Below are positions 1 to 11,605 of a DNA stretch of 64,000 bases, piece after piece. The translations under genes and the position numbers were made by a program. How positions within the stretch are numbered: the first letter of the stretch is position 1; every line of letters begins with the position of its first letter. The notes under the pieces are model-generated. The model was given only the letters and a program-made list of their open reading frames with translations. It had not been told where the DNA came from and searched no databases. The stretch is taken from contig NC_063151.1 of NCBI RefSeq assembly GCF_020921035.1, positions 20,652,934 to 20,716,933 of the forward strand. Direction: 5' to 3'. This DNA is from Rhodamnia argentea. Lineage: Eukaryota > Streptophyta > Magnoliopsida > Myrtales > Myrtaceae.

Positions 1-62
1 TTTGTGCAGGAATTTACTATAAAAGGACAAATTTCCAACTCTTGCCCGCTGTGGCCTACACG

Positions 63-1175
63 TCACCCTACGGTCGAGACCGTTACGGGAACCAAGTCCA
101 GCCCCCTGAATCCATCGCCGCTAGCGGCCGACGGAGACGGAGCCGCGTAGAGCTTTCTTGACTCCGTGAATCGTCCTATGAGCAGAGCCAACTCGGCCGC
201 GTCGACCTTGGTTTCCTTCTTCACCAATCTCCACCCTTGTCTCCTCTCCTCCTCCGCTGACGCCTTCGTCTTCAGATCCGCGACGGAATCCCACAGCCCG
301 TCGTTGTTTTTCCTGTTCCCGAACACCGAAATCAGCCTGTCCTTGCAACTGTCCAGCCTGGTCAACACTGTCGCGAGCTGAGTAAGCTCGGAGGAGCTCA
401 GGCCGTTCAGCCTCTCCTCGAGCCCGGCGAGCCGCGGCGAGATCTCGGACCGGGTCGCCCCGTAGTCCTCGCGCACCAACCTGACCACCTCGTGCACGAG
501 ATCGTTCGACCGGAGTTGCTCCGAGTGCTTGGGCGCCTCGACCACCCGCTCGAGAACGCTCGACAACGCCTCGAGTTCAATCAACAACTCCGAGTTGGAA
601 GACGCCGGGACCTTCTCAACCTGGTCCCCGGTCGAGCAGCGGCGGGGCGAGCCAGAGCCACACAGATAGAACCCGACTCGCCGCGAGGCGATCAGGGTCT
701 GCTCCAAGAATTCCGCGTACCATCGCGCCCACGACGACAATTCCCAGGCCTCCGGGTCCGAGTCGTCGCGGAACCTCGACAGGTTGAGGTAATTGCGACC
801 GCCATTGCCGGGGAAGAAGGACATCTGGCCTCGGAGGACGAAGGTGCCCTGCGTGAAGACGCGGTGGAGCGCGACGAGGCACTTGAGGGCGACGGCGGCG
901 TCGGCGGCGCTGTGGAGGCGGTCCATGAGGGCCGCGACGCACGAGCGCGCGGTGATGCGGCACCCGCGGCCGAGCAGGAGGACGGCGGCGAGGCGGTCCT
1001 CCGAGGGGGCGGCGTCGGAGGGGGCGGCGGCGGTGGCGCGCAGGACGGTGAGGCGGACGGATGAGGCAGCGGTGCGCTTGAGGGAGAGGGTGGCTTTGAT
1101 GATGGAGACCTTGTCCCTGAGGATGCTCATGAGGACTCGGAGCTTTCGCTTCTGCGCCATTGATGGCGGTGCCAA
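63..1175 (-). CDS. ANTH/ENTH-domain clathrin assembly protein (At4g40080-like)
   Basis: Intronless 370-residue protein. The N-terminal half matches the ANTH (AP180 N-terminal homology) fold of plant clathrin assembly proteins: a basic helix with IIKATLSLKR (residues 25-34), then LRATAA, a helix with AALMDRLH and VALKCLVALHRV (about 81-106), and the family-typical GGRNYLNLSRFRD followed by WELSSWARWYAEFLEQ (about 125-159). Such proteins bind PIP2-rich membrane and recruit clathrin in endocytosis. The C-terminal half is predicted helical and lacks the long NPF/DPF-rich tail of larger AP180 members, as in the short At4g40080-like clade. An alternative start is Met6 (position 1160), whose MAQKRKLRVL looks at least as natural. 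The canonical PIP2-binding KKAT...KH motif is only partly kept. Long reading frames on the opposite strand here are GC-rich shadows. Family assignment is firm; cargo and specificity are unknown. Confidence 0.9.
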   Translation of the reverse strand: MAPPSMAQKRKLRVLMSILRDKVSIIKATLSLKRTAASSVRLTVLRATAAAPSDAAPSEDRLAAVLLLGRGCRITARSCVAALMDRLHSAADAAVALKCLVALHRVFTQGTFVLRGQMSFFPGNGGRNYLNLSRFRDDSDPEAWELSSWARWYAEFLEQTLIASRRVGFYLCGSGSPRRCSTGDQVEKVPASSNSELLIELEALSSVLERVVEAPKHSEQLRSNDLVHEVVRLVREDYGATRSEISPRLAGLEERLNGLSSSELTQLATVLTRLDSCKDRLISVFGNRKNNDGLWDSVADLKTKASAEEERRQGWRLVKKETKVDAAELALLIGRFTESRKLYAAPSPSAASGDGFRGLDLVPVTVSTVG

Positions 1176-1188
1176 AGGTTTTCGGACA

Positions 1189-1219
1189 CAGAGGGGGAGA
1201 GAAAGATAGAGAGAGACGT
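1189..1219 (-). promoter_or_regulatory. CT-rich leader upstream of the ANTH gene
   Basis: Just upstream of the start codon the coding strand is a pyrimidine-rich CT tract (GA-rich on the plus strand). Plant 5' leaders often contain such tracts; the transcript start is not known. Confidence 0.4.
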
Positions 1220-1850
1220 TGAAGATACGTGAATGTCTGTTAAGGTTAATTTAAAAGGAAGCTGATTCGAAATTAGTTAAAAAGGTAAAATAAATATGGC
1301 AATAAAACAAAAAAGGAAAATATTCGGAATCAATCACGCGCGGAACAGAGCGACACGTGTGTGGTCCTACACGGTCAAGGGTCAACCCGACCAATTTTTA
1401 CCATTTCTTGTTTGACCAGAAAGAGGACAAAAATATGGAAATGATTTTGGGATGTCTTTTCTTGAATTACCAATTCATTTTTGGAATTGCCAAAAGTCTT
1501 GGAAAGTCCTTGGCAGGAAACCGTATAAGAATGACTAAAATTTCATATTTGGTAAGACTCATGAACATAGAAATAGGGAACATGCATTTAAATACAAAAA
1601 CTGCTTATTTCTTAAGTTCAATCCTATCTACCAATTTATCTCCCAAATATTCATCGATTTCTTTCTTGAATAACGACTCGTTATACTGTTTTCCTCAATC
1701 GGTTTGATGGAAATTCACCAAATCGCAAACAACTGGGTAAATTTTGATCACAATCAACTTGTAAGAGCTTTAGTTGTCAATAATTATATTGGGTATTTCA
1801 TAACTTCATCCACCTCATTTTCACTAAAGAGATAGCATGTCCGTACTCAT
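1220..1850. other. Intergenic, no gene seen
   Basis: AT-rich sequence upstream of the ANTH gene. It probably includes its promoter, but I see no clear TATA box. The 116-codon frame at 1357-1707 has no recognisable similarity and poor coding character. Confidence 0.5.
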
Positions 1851-1853
1851 CTA

Positions 1854-2438
1854 GGGTCTGCATGGCAACAATTCTGTTCCCAAAAACAGATTATGGTTAT
1901 AATGATTTTTTCTAATTATGGTTATAATGAGTTTTTAGAGAATCGGAATGTGTTTGATAACCGTATTGTGATTCTGTTCATGAATAGAAACACGTTTGAT
2001 AACTGTACAAAATTTATGTTTCCAAAACTACTTTCTCTTCCCAATTTTTTTATTTAAATCAATTAATTTTGTAATTACTTTAAAATTTTCTTCGTAAATT
2101 GAAGATTAATTTTCAATACACAAAAAATAATAATTTGAAATACACTTATTTTTTTTTTCAGCATGATATAAATAAGATCCAAATTTTAATTTGAAAAATG
2201 TAAATATAAAATAGTAACGAAAGAAAGGAGGAAAGAAAAGGTTTTTGTGTTTTGCAAAAGTGATTATTTTTGTCAAAACCAACTTTTTTGTGGTTTTGCA
2301 AAAATGGTCATTTTTTCTTCAAAACTGATTCTGCTTCTAGAATCATAATCAAAATTATATGTGTTATCAAACATGATTCTCATTTTTTTTGCTTTTGGGA
2401 ACAGAATCACAAAAACAAAATTGTTACCATGCAGACCC
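1854..2438. mobile_element. Nonautonomous DNA transposon (MITE), CTA-flanked
   Basis: The element starts GGGTCTGCATGGCAACAATT and its other end is the inverted counterpart (ATTGTTACCATGCAGACCC), with imperfect inverted similarity continuing inward around CTGTTCCCAAAA. It is flanked on both sides by CTA (1851-1853 and 2439-2441), consistent with a 3-bp target duplication. Length is 585 bp, the interior is AT-rich, and there is no transposase. PIF/Harbinger-type MITEs use 3-bp sites, usually TWA, so superfamily is tentative. Confidence 0.75.
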
Positions 2439-2515
2439 CTAATGTAAATTTAAAATGGCAGATCCCAAGTTTATTCACTTTTCTTCTTCTTTTTTGGTAT
2501 TTCTATTTTTATACA

Positions 2516-3371
2516 GGATCTAGTAGGGGTGAGCATGGGCCGAGTGGGCCGGGTCCAGATCTAGACCCTAAAACCGACCTCGTTATAACCGGTTTCTAAT
2601 TTTTGGAACCGAGAACCGACCTTGTTTATCTTGGAACCTGTTTTGGAACCGACCCCGTTTTTCGATCCGATTTTAGGGTCTACCCGAGAACCTATTTTCC
2701 TTTTTTTTCATCAAAATAATATGAGCATCAATGAAATGAGCAACAAAAATTATAATACACCGAAAACAACAATCCAAAAAATAATAATAAATAATAGTAT
2801 GATCCATCAAAAGCAACAAACCCTAATATAAAAAATAAAAGTTTTTTTTTTATAGTGCGAGATCCACCGGCCCCATCGGGTTTGGCCCGATGTTTGGCCC
2901 ATATAAAATATAAAAGTTACAATCCACTAAAAGCAACAATGATCCTCCGTAACGTTGAATTAACATAGTGCAAGTCTTTCTATCACACTTTAATTTTCGT
3001 TGTACCCATTAAAAAAAAACTGAAATTGTAGGATCCAAATAATATGCTAAAAGACACCACATTAAGCACGCATGAACCAGTAACATAAAAACTCAAACAC
3101 CACGAGCATAAAACCAAAATCATAGTTATTTGGACACTACATTAGGGTTTCTTTTTTTTTTTATTTTAAAGTAACTAAAAACCAGTTCTAAAATCGGACC
3201 GGGTGGGTCTTCACCTAGAACCGGGAACCGGAGCGGTTTCAACCGGTTCCCAAAAATTGGAACCAAAACTCGGACCGGTTTGAGCAAGAACCGATTCCCG
3301 ACCCTATTTTTCGGGTGGGCCGATCCGGGTTCCAGGTAAACCCGGTCCAGTTGCACACCCCTAGGATCTAG
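2516..3371. mobile_element. Nonautonomous hAT-type element with 8-bp target duplication
   Basis: A perfect 8-bp direct repeat GGATCTAG (2516-2523 and 3364-3371) brackets an 840-bp element (2524-3363). Its termini are inverted repeats: TAGGGGTGAGCA on the left, and TAGGGGTGTGCA when the right end is reverse-complemented. Subterminal sequence is full of GGAACC/GGTTCC-like motifs in inverted arrangement. An 8-bp duplication and TAGGGGTG ends are hallmarks of hAT elements. There is no transposase frame, so it is nonautonomous. Confidence 0.88.
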
Positions 3372-3659
3372 TTGCCATAATTTAGAAAGTCATATGTTTT
3401 TAAGTGGATATTACCAAGGATATAAAATCATGCGGTGGATCCCAAAGTTATATTTTCACTCGGAAAAACCTACTTGTTCTTTCATATATTGTCGAGCATA
3501 TTTGTGGATCAATTATGAAGTAAACCCCGAAAATATTAACATAATAATTTGGGGTGATTATGTCTATGTTTGTGAAAGTTGAGTGATATTTAGCCCTACT
3601 CTTGTTCCTTTTTACATCTGTCAACATTCTATTGTCACTACACTGGCCAACATTAATAA

Positions 3660-3990
3660 ATGAGATAATGGCACGAATAAATCATGAACTTTGACCCAAT
3701 ATGCAATGTGATCCCCGAAATTTAGATTTGTTCGATGTGGTCTTTAACTTTAACACAATATGCAATGTCTTTCATAAACTTTTAATTTGAACAATTTAAT
3801 CCCTAAATTTTTTGTATGTGTTCAATTTGATAATTGAACAGTATAAAAATGATTAATGTTGTCCTTGCATGAATTCAAGTCCAGGGATGGAATTCAAGTT
3901 TAGAGATATAAAGACAATATTGAATATTTTTATATAATTCGTTGATTAAATTGAATATATATATGAAATTCATGGATCAATAATGAAAAA
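3660..3990. repeat. Palindromic AT-rich foldback repeat, family 2, copy 1
   Basis: The left arm (about 3665-3880) and right arm (about 3890-3987) are inverted copies: text around TTCAATTTGATAATTGAAC, TGTTGTCCTTGCAT and CTAAATTT recurs reverse-complemented. Related sequence occurs near 26.0-26.4 kb and 45.3-45.5 kb. It resembles a long-inverted-repeat MITE; exact ends were not resolved. Confidence 0.6.
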
Positions 3991-4761
3991 AAATTAAAAG
4001 AAAGTTTTACGGTCCCCGTGGAATCTGTGGCCGCACGTCTCGCGATTCGTGAAAGTTAACGAACGGAAAAAGTGGGTTGTGGGAGACAGGAATCATTAGC
4101 CTCACCAACGGCTATTTTTCTCGAGCGTTTGGGCCCAAACCTTCTTTAATGTTTTGCTTCTTGTCTGTCGGGAATCGGGATCACGATCAATCATTGACCG
4201 TGGATTGTGGGACCGGACAGGACGAAGGGCCCACTCTCTATCTCTCTCTCTCTCTCTCTTTCCATCGACACCCGCAACCACCTGATGGGCCAGTCCGAAA
4301 CCGAAGCTCCATGACCAGACTATGGGCTCGAGCCCATTAACAGAACCGGCCATGGACGAATCAGGCCTCAGGGCAGAAAAGTCTTGGGCCGATGTGGCCC
4401 ATCCTATTGTTCATTCCACGTCCGAGGTTGGTAAATGCGAATTACTATTGAGTAGGAACAAGAGCAATATTTGCAATTTTAGTACGTCATTCCGGTACCA
4501 ACCGCGGATTGGGTATTGATCTTTGGGCTTAGTTACCGAACAGCAAGCGACGCCGGCGCCTTTTGTATAATCGAATATGGAATTCTCGGTGATTTGAGTG
4601 AGACTCATCAAAATTTAGGTACTAAATTGAGCTTAGAGGTTTGGTATGTTAGAATCATCTAACTACTTGTTTTCTTAGACCGATTATAATGCCACGATGC
4701 TTCACGATTTGTCTCCATTATTGGGCGTTTGATTAATTAGGTGTTTGCTCATATTTTTGTG
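3991..4761. other. Intergenic, no gene seen
   Basis: Contains a CT microsatellite (about 4231-4260) and moderate-GC sequence in which two opposing 83-87 codon frames overlap; neither resembles a known protein. Confidence 0.5.
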
Positions 4762-5003
4762 CGAGTATGTGTTAGAATATATAAATATTAAACCACAACT
4801 TTATCTAACAACTTAAGCTTTTAGAACAAGTGGCTGCCGTCTCACAAAATCTCACATGGTATTGAGCGGGAGGTCCTAAGCAAAAAGACGAGACACTAAG
4901 CATGAGGAGAAATGTTAGAATGTGGGTTAACTTGGATATATTAATCGCTCCACACCATATTAATTATCAAATGTGAGACTTCTCTAACACAACTCACACG
5001 TGC
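4762..5003. repeat. LTR-like dispersed repeat fragment
   Basis: Contains TGTTAGAATATATAAATA, a block on slow-growing wording such as GATATATTAATCGCTCCACACCATATTAATT, and ACAACTCACACGTGCATC. The same blocks recur diverged near 19.9-20.35 kb, 20.9-21.0 kb, 39.02-39.13 kb and 48.04-48.24 kb. I interpret these as decayed pieces of one LTR-type family; no gag/pol frame is present. Confidence 0.5.
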
Positions 5004-5420
5004 ATCCTAACATTGACATATAGTCATGAAATTATGCGATCACACTGCCCGATAAGCGACGCGAATAATTTTTTTCCGACTTCATTAATTCTTTTTCATC
5101 GAGAATTAACTCACTAGAAGCCGCAAAACATTTCTTGGCCATCAAAGAAGGAATTCCAGTGTTCACGGGGTCAACAAGGCTTTAGCCCCTGGGTTTTGGA
5201 GGGAGAGCTCGTTTTTGCGATCGGGCATCGTCACCGGGTAGCGAGAGTACAAAGCGCACGGCGCCTCCCAACTTGTTGCTTGTTCCATTCGATTCAGACA
5301 AAACCCCCCTCATCTCTCTCTCTCTCTGATGCTAATTCTCACCGTGTGCAGTGTATTGCATTAAAAGATGACTATTTGGCATGGTATACTGACCCCCTTT
5401 TCACTTAAAAAATTATATTT

Positions 5421-5932
5421 AAAAAAATCATAAATCTATTACACTTGCGCCAATTATATCAGGAGTATTTGTGATAATTCAGTCGTAAACCTTTTGACTG
5501 CTTGCCAATTTAGTCCGATCAATTTTGACCGGAAAAAGCCCACGTTGACAAATTTTTATATTTTTTATATTTTTTTCCCTTAATTTTGCTTCTTTTTCCT
5601 TTCCATTTCACTAGTGGCTAGTTTTAGGCGATGGCCGGCCACCGGCAATGCTTAGATAGGGCTCGGCGATGGTTGCCCTCATAGGCTATAGGCGAGGGAC
5701 AACTAGGCAACCCTCGCCCTACCATGGTGAGGCCGCTCGGCCCGTGGTCACGACCCTCGCTAGCTGCCGGCGGTGCCACGTTGGACGATCGACATCCATG
5801 TTAGCGATTTCCGATCAAAATTAGCAGGATATGCTATGTTGATAAATTGTCAAAATGTTTAAGCCTAAATTGACCAAATTAAAGCTGATTAAAACCGAAT
5901 TGGCATAAGTGCAATATGTTTATAACTTTTTT
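5421..5932. mobile_element. Foldback (long inverted repeat) MITE, family 1, copy A
   Basis: Arms of about 130 bp at each end are inverted copies: CTATTACACTTGCGCCAAT and TTTAGTCCGATCAATTTTGA on the left match reverse-complemented right-arm sequence ending at about 5932. The loop (about 5600-5780) is unusually GC-rich for its surroundings and carries GCGAGGG/CCCTCGCC-type words. The same architecture and related arms occur at 22.93-23.50 kb. Confidence 0.7.
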
Positions 5933-8900
5933 TTCCTTTTTAACTGGTCCGAAATGAAATACACATCTCGTTAAATGATATTTCACCGAATACTTAATTG
6001 GACAGCCATTGTTCAAAAGTTTAAGCTAATATTTAATTGAACGACCTTCGTTCAAACGATTAAGCTAACGAGAAATCTCCAATTCAGGGCAGATCCTCTA
6101 ATGTAACTGAAATGTGAAGATCGACGATGTATGTGTGAGCTTCTAATGTTGGTATTCTCCCTTTGCCGCACATCCTTCTGCATTACATATATCAACTTGA
6201 ATCTCCATCTTATTGTGTCGTATATCTCACTTAAATCTACATATCATTGTGTCAAAAGAACAACAACCACTATGCCCACCATCTCCCATGACCTCTTCTA
6301 ATAGATCGGCTTCTCGAAGGCTTCCCTACTGACCCGTGTGACCACACTACAAACCTCACATTTATCCTTGGTCTCTTCCGCCCGACCAAACCACGAAGGC
6401 TTCTTAGAAAACACTTTGATCAAGAAATTTATTCCTTAAAAAATTCACCAAACACTTAAATATATTGAGAGTGGACCGCAATCATAGGCTCTAAAATTAC
6501 TTATTATGGTGCGCTGCAAAAATTCGATACTTCATGTGCATATAAAAGCAAGTGATTTGTTGCTAACATCATCATCTACATGGATGGATCTAGGGTAAGC
6601 ATGTTTGTAGAGCCAAATATCGTCAACAAATTTGTAATAAAGAATGTTGTTAATTCTTTCGGTCATTAACATGTATCATGTTAGAAAATTTTCTTTTTCC
6701 TAATTTTAAAGGATTATGTATTTTACAAAACGAATAAAAAGGATATGTGACTATTTCAATAGAATTGATAGTAAATAATCTTTGAAGTCTAAGTTACCAA
6801 AATAGAGATAAAGCTGATAGTAAAGTTTAGTTTTTTTTTTTTTTTTTGGTAAGTGATAGTAAAGTTTAGTTACTAAGCACTGTTTCCTATGTTTAATAAT
6901 AATAACGTATCGTTCCTCATTCAGAGTTATAATCACCCTTTAACCATCATGTACCAATCTTGTATTCTAAAGAGTACTCTGTAGAGAGTACTCTGTTAAT
7001 ATTTGCTAAAACTTTGGAATGTGAAGAAATTGCAAGCCATAGAAAAGGCACACACGATACCTAGTATAGTATTTAAGTGAAAATATAGACTATTAATGAC
7101 TCTTTTCTTTATTATTTTTCACATTTAAATATATGAAAGGTGGTGAAGAAGAAGATTTATACTTTTCATGTAATTAACTTGTTTTGTCTTAGAACTGCGT
7201 TTCTGTAAGCCATAGAAATGTATCATAGTATGCTCTCCATCTGTGTTTATATGTTGAATCTTGAATGGCATTCTTGTGGAACTAACGGGTTCCCATTCTA
7301 TAGCACTTCTAAGTTGACATGATAAACGTGATCATGAGCCTGGATGCCAGTAGAAAACATTTGTTGACGGGCTTGAGCAAGGACATTAATGATAAAAGAC
7401 TAACTTGACCCTGGCCAATGTTGACATGCAGACGCAACACTGGCCTATTCTATGGCAAGGTTCAACCGCGAACTCGCTTGCAGCCGGAGAGAATCGCGCT
7501 GCCCTCTTCTGTAGAGGATGAGGTTCAGCGACCCTCGCCACAGCTCTAGCCGGGATTGCCGCACGTGCTGTTGACATCGTAGGGCGATGGTTTTCTTATA
7601 ATTTCCTTTGGAAAAATATTCAAATACTTATAATAAAATCGTCATCTTTATAAAATGACTTCGGTTAAATTCGATGGACTGAAATAGTACACAGATAACA
7701 AATAAGGCTTTTTATGAATGAGTAAAACTTTATTACGGACGATTCTTTAGTATTTCACATTATTTACTAAAGATAAGAAGATTTACTCATAGGTAGCATT
7801 GCTTTCTTCTTGATGAATGTGGTATACCGCAAAGTATATGAAGTTACCGCTAATAACTATATTTTACTATATTAGAAATCTCAAATTCCTTTCAAAAGTA
7901 TAAACTAAAATAAAAAAAATACTAAAAAAGAGGTCCACTTTACTTAATGATGAATATGATATACTCCAAATAAACTTCTGATCTACTTCCCGAGGCTAAC
8001 ACCTCAACTCACAGTGACATCACCTGGTCATGGAACCCTCCCCTCTTTGCATCAGAAGACGAAACACCTTTTCATGGCGTGGAAGTCGCTAATCCACTTT
8101 CCTCTCTTAGACAAGGAAAGTTCGGTTTGGAGAATCGCCGTGCATGCTTCGTTCATTCTTCTTCGCAAGTTCCTCAGAGGCTCACGTTATCATTTCTCCA
8201 TTATTACGTCCCATTGCCCCTCATAAGGAAAGGAACTTCAGCTTTTAGTACGTTGCATGGCTTCGCTTGTTCAGTAAAGACTGGAATGTATCTCTCGATC
8301 TTACTTCCAAGGGCTTCAAACGAAGTTGAATAGCGTAACCAGTAGCGCCCTTTTACCTGACATTCGAGACTGTTTATGTAGTAATGATTTGTCGCGATCT
8401 TGAAATGTTTACGCAGGACAATGGCTTGTCACAAAGATCGGCGTATCTCAAAAATCCTAAACTTTAGTGGACGCATGAGCGGTTCGATAATAGGCGAATG
8501 GTATGTTTGTCTTGCGTGTGTCATATCGAAGGATACTTTTTGGTGTTTCTCATGATGTCCTGTGATCGGATCTTATTTCGGTGGATACTATTATTTTTAT
8601 GCTTTGAGAGCATCTCGAAATTTCTCCAAGTGAAAAGATCGTGTCGACATACTGGAGAATTCTTCGACCATGATCATTCCCTTGGCATGCACGCTGTGTA
8701 TCGATCAAGGTTGAGCTCTATAAGAGAGTTCAAATCTTGTTTTACGTCGAACATTCGGAAGGATAATCCTTGCCGATAACCTAAACCACTCCAAAACCCT
8801 AAAGTCCTTCCCTTAATCAAATTTACGCCGGTGAATAAGACAAGCCTCGCTTTAGCGAATCAATAATTTCCAATCCGGCGTGCTCTCTTGTCGGCAATGT

Positions 8901-10396
8901 TATTGGCACGACTCAATTGGACCCCTCCATTACTTTCCATGCAGGGAAGGTGAAAGTCCTTTAACTTTAAAAGCGCCTGCACGCTCGAATGAGTCGAAGG
9001 GCCCGAATGGAAAGATTGTGGCAAATTGAACAGTGACCCCGCTGGAACTAGGATCCGACCAGCGAATCTCAACTGCAAGTAAAATACAAAAGGACCTCAC
9101 AAGAGGATGGTTCTCCCAGAATTTGAGGTCCACCATTCCCTCGTTTCCTGAACGAGTCAACAAAATCCTGCGTCTTTCTTTTTCTTTATTTCCGGCAGAT
9201 GTTCAACTATTAAAATTAAGCTAAAAGAGATCAAACCCGAGATTTGGGTGTTGATAAATGTTGGCGTTCCTCGGTTAAGGCTTCAATGATTACCAGTATG
9301 TTCGACCTTTTTCCATGGATTCATTTTTTTTTCTCATTTAAGACGTACTTTCCGGTCTAGTCCCACCGCGTCCTCATAAATCAAATGGTACTTAAGCTCA
9401 TTCCTATTCCTTGTCGTAAGCTATAACTTATCATGTTTACTTTTGTTTCTCGCAATAGGATTGAGAAAGCGAGATCGGGGCCCACGATGTAATCATTCAC
9501 GTTCTCAATAAAGTTTCGGAGCACCGCATTCTAGCACGAGCAAGAACCCTAATCAAAACCTGTGAACATATTCGGATAGTACAGCTTTGGAGTCCCTGAT
9601 CTCAACCCCTCCAATGTGCCATTAATTTAAGGACCGACCTGCTCTTCTCCTGGGGGCCACATGAGTTGTAGGTTTAGGGTTTCTGGTACCGTACTTTGCG
9701 CTCTAAGCTCGCACATGCTTATGGAGAAAGAGAGAGACTCACGATCCTGATTTAACCTTGATTAATTAATATCTTAATCATGGACCTGGTTTTGGTTTTT
9801 TTCCTGGGTCCACGAGTTGGGTCGGGGATGGACCCCCTTAGGTGCAAACTGGATTCCACATGAGACGAACGAGGGGGGCGTGGGGCGGGCGAGGGATTAG
9901 GGCGCACTAGCTAGGTGTTCCCACGTTAGTCAACAAAACAAGGCTTAAATTAATTCAGTTTCAGATCTCATTAATACGCGCAGCTTCCTTGGTATTTGCC
10001 TGGATAGCAACACGACAAGTTTGATTAGATATGCCTGCTCATCTTTAAGCGAAGGATTTAAAGCGACTGCTTGTGAATTATGTTCGTTTAAGTAATCATG
10101 TTGACAAGAGAAGGAGAATGGGAGATTAGTGTCTGCGTGGGCCAAACGTATAAACCTAAAAGTTGATATTTTTCATATACAAATGCTTTAATTGTGCATA
10201 TCCTTGATTATTAATAATTGATATTTCAATAACTTGCCACCTTTAATAGTCATGTACTATCCATTATGTGACACATACAAATATACAAAAATTGCGCAAT
10301 TCTCTAGCCCACATAATCTTATCTATATCTCTCTTGATATATCTTTCACACTCCAAATGGAAAATGACCCAAAGTGAAATAAAAATGTTGGCGATT
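5933..10396. other. Long intergenic stretch, no gene supported
   Basis: AT-rich sequence with many short open frames (for example 7386-7577 minus, 8014-8333 plus, 8860-9163 minus), none with a recognised domain, good splice-linked continuation or consistent coding character. About 8.0-9.7 kb has somewhat higher GC and could hold an unrecognised noncoding transcript or decayed element. No tRNA or known miRNA was recognised. Confidence 0.5.
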
Positions 10397-10398
10397 AA

Positions 10399-10641
10399 GG
10401 CTTCGTTTGTTTCGCGAAAAACGAATGATCTAGAAAATATTTTTCTAATAATAATCGCTTGAATCGCTTCAAATATTTAGTCAACAGAAAATACTTTCAT
10501 TATTGATCACAATCTTTATCTAAGAATTTTTGTGGATAATGGAAATATTTTTCATTCATTCAATTTTTTAAGTGATATAATCAATTATTTTTAGGAAGAT
10601 GTTTTCAAAATCATTCATTTTTGGCGAAACAAACGGAGTCC
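10399..10641. mobile_element. Short inverted-repeat MITE
   Basis: The left end, CTTCGTTTGTTTCGCGAAAA plus ACGAATGAT, is matched by the reverse complement of the right end (10605-10641) with three to four mismatches in about 30 bp. Length is about 243 bp, with an AT-rich interior. The CGTTTGTTTCGC terminal word is common in plant MITEs. A target duplication was not clear. A decayed relative of the right end lies in intron 2 of the bHLH gene near 18.05-18.07 kb. Confidence 0.7.
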
Positions 10642-10728
10642 GAAAAGGAAAACTTGCGAAATTTATTCTGGAAAGCCATGCTATGCGATACTCCTACTTA
10701 GATAAATCCGCTTGTTTAAAAACTCATT

Positions 10729-11605
10729 TAAGGCTGCGTTTGATTGTCGGGATTTCTAATCGGGATATGACAAGAAATCCAATGAGTTAGTCATATCCTA
10801 TCTACTATTTGGTAGACTGCGGATGTAATGTCGGATAAGTAGAGGCAAGACACAATTGAGATCGATTCTATTTTGTTGAAACATCAGAATGCTTTACAAA
10901 TTATTTAGTGATGAGTTCTGATAAGTGGGTTATTTTTAAGCAAATGTTTGTGCCATCTAATTCGAGCACGACGCAAACTCAGTAGAACTAGGGGTTTGAT
11001 TTGGAGTCAAATCCTTTGACAATGAGCCACCGGCCTTGCTCATTGTCTTGTAGAGTGAGTAAACAAATGATGAACAATAGAATTATTCAGCCTCTTTTTG
11101 CAAGTTGAAGATATACTCATGCAGGCCATCCAAAAGAGCAACCCCGAAAGTCGATGATCAATCTCGAGTTCTTCATAACATGTCGAGACCCCTTTCGAAT
11201 GTTAAAAATGTTCAAGTAATTAAATAACGACGGACTTTATCTCATATCACGCCAAACTATCAATTAAAGAATGAGGTCGTGGAGACATCAAACTTTGCCG
11301 CTAGAGATACCAACCTCGCGCTGTAGGAGAGGCAGCCACACTTGGCGATTGTCGTCGCCAAAGAGGTGACCCAACACAACAGAGAGGTGGCTCGGCACAA
11401 TGAAGAGGTGTCAGTTGTGGGGAAAACTTGATTCTCCTTATATCTACTCTCTTGAAAAATTCTATCCAGATCTATCATACTTCGTCTCCTATGATATTTT
11501 TATACGGGTCATATCTCCTTTATCCTCTCATGGATATTTACCAAACACAGGATATGATAAAACGTATCATATCCTGATTTAAATCCTGACAGTCAAACGC
11601 AGTAA
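10729..11605. mobile_element. TAA-flanked PIF/Harbinger-like nonautonomous element
   Basis: Ends are inverted: GGCTGCGTTTGATTGTCGGG on the left, and CTGCGTTTGACTGTCAGG when the right end is reverse-complemented. TAA is present directly outside both ends (10729-10731 and 11603-11605), the duplication expected for PIF/Harbinger elements. The element is 871 bp (10732-11602) and contains no transposase. Small frames inside it are not convincing genes. Confidence 0.72.

Noticed and set aside
492..1064. 190-codon plus-strand frame opposite the ANTH gene
   Set aside because: It mirrors a GC-rich coding region, has low-complexity Gly/Glu/Ala composition and no domain; the minus-strand ANTH protein explains the openness.
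8014..9224. Cluster of 60-93 codon frames at 8.0-9.2 kb
   Set aside because: Frames lie on both strands without family similarity, so no gene was called; a noncoding transcript cannot be excluded.
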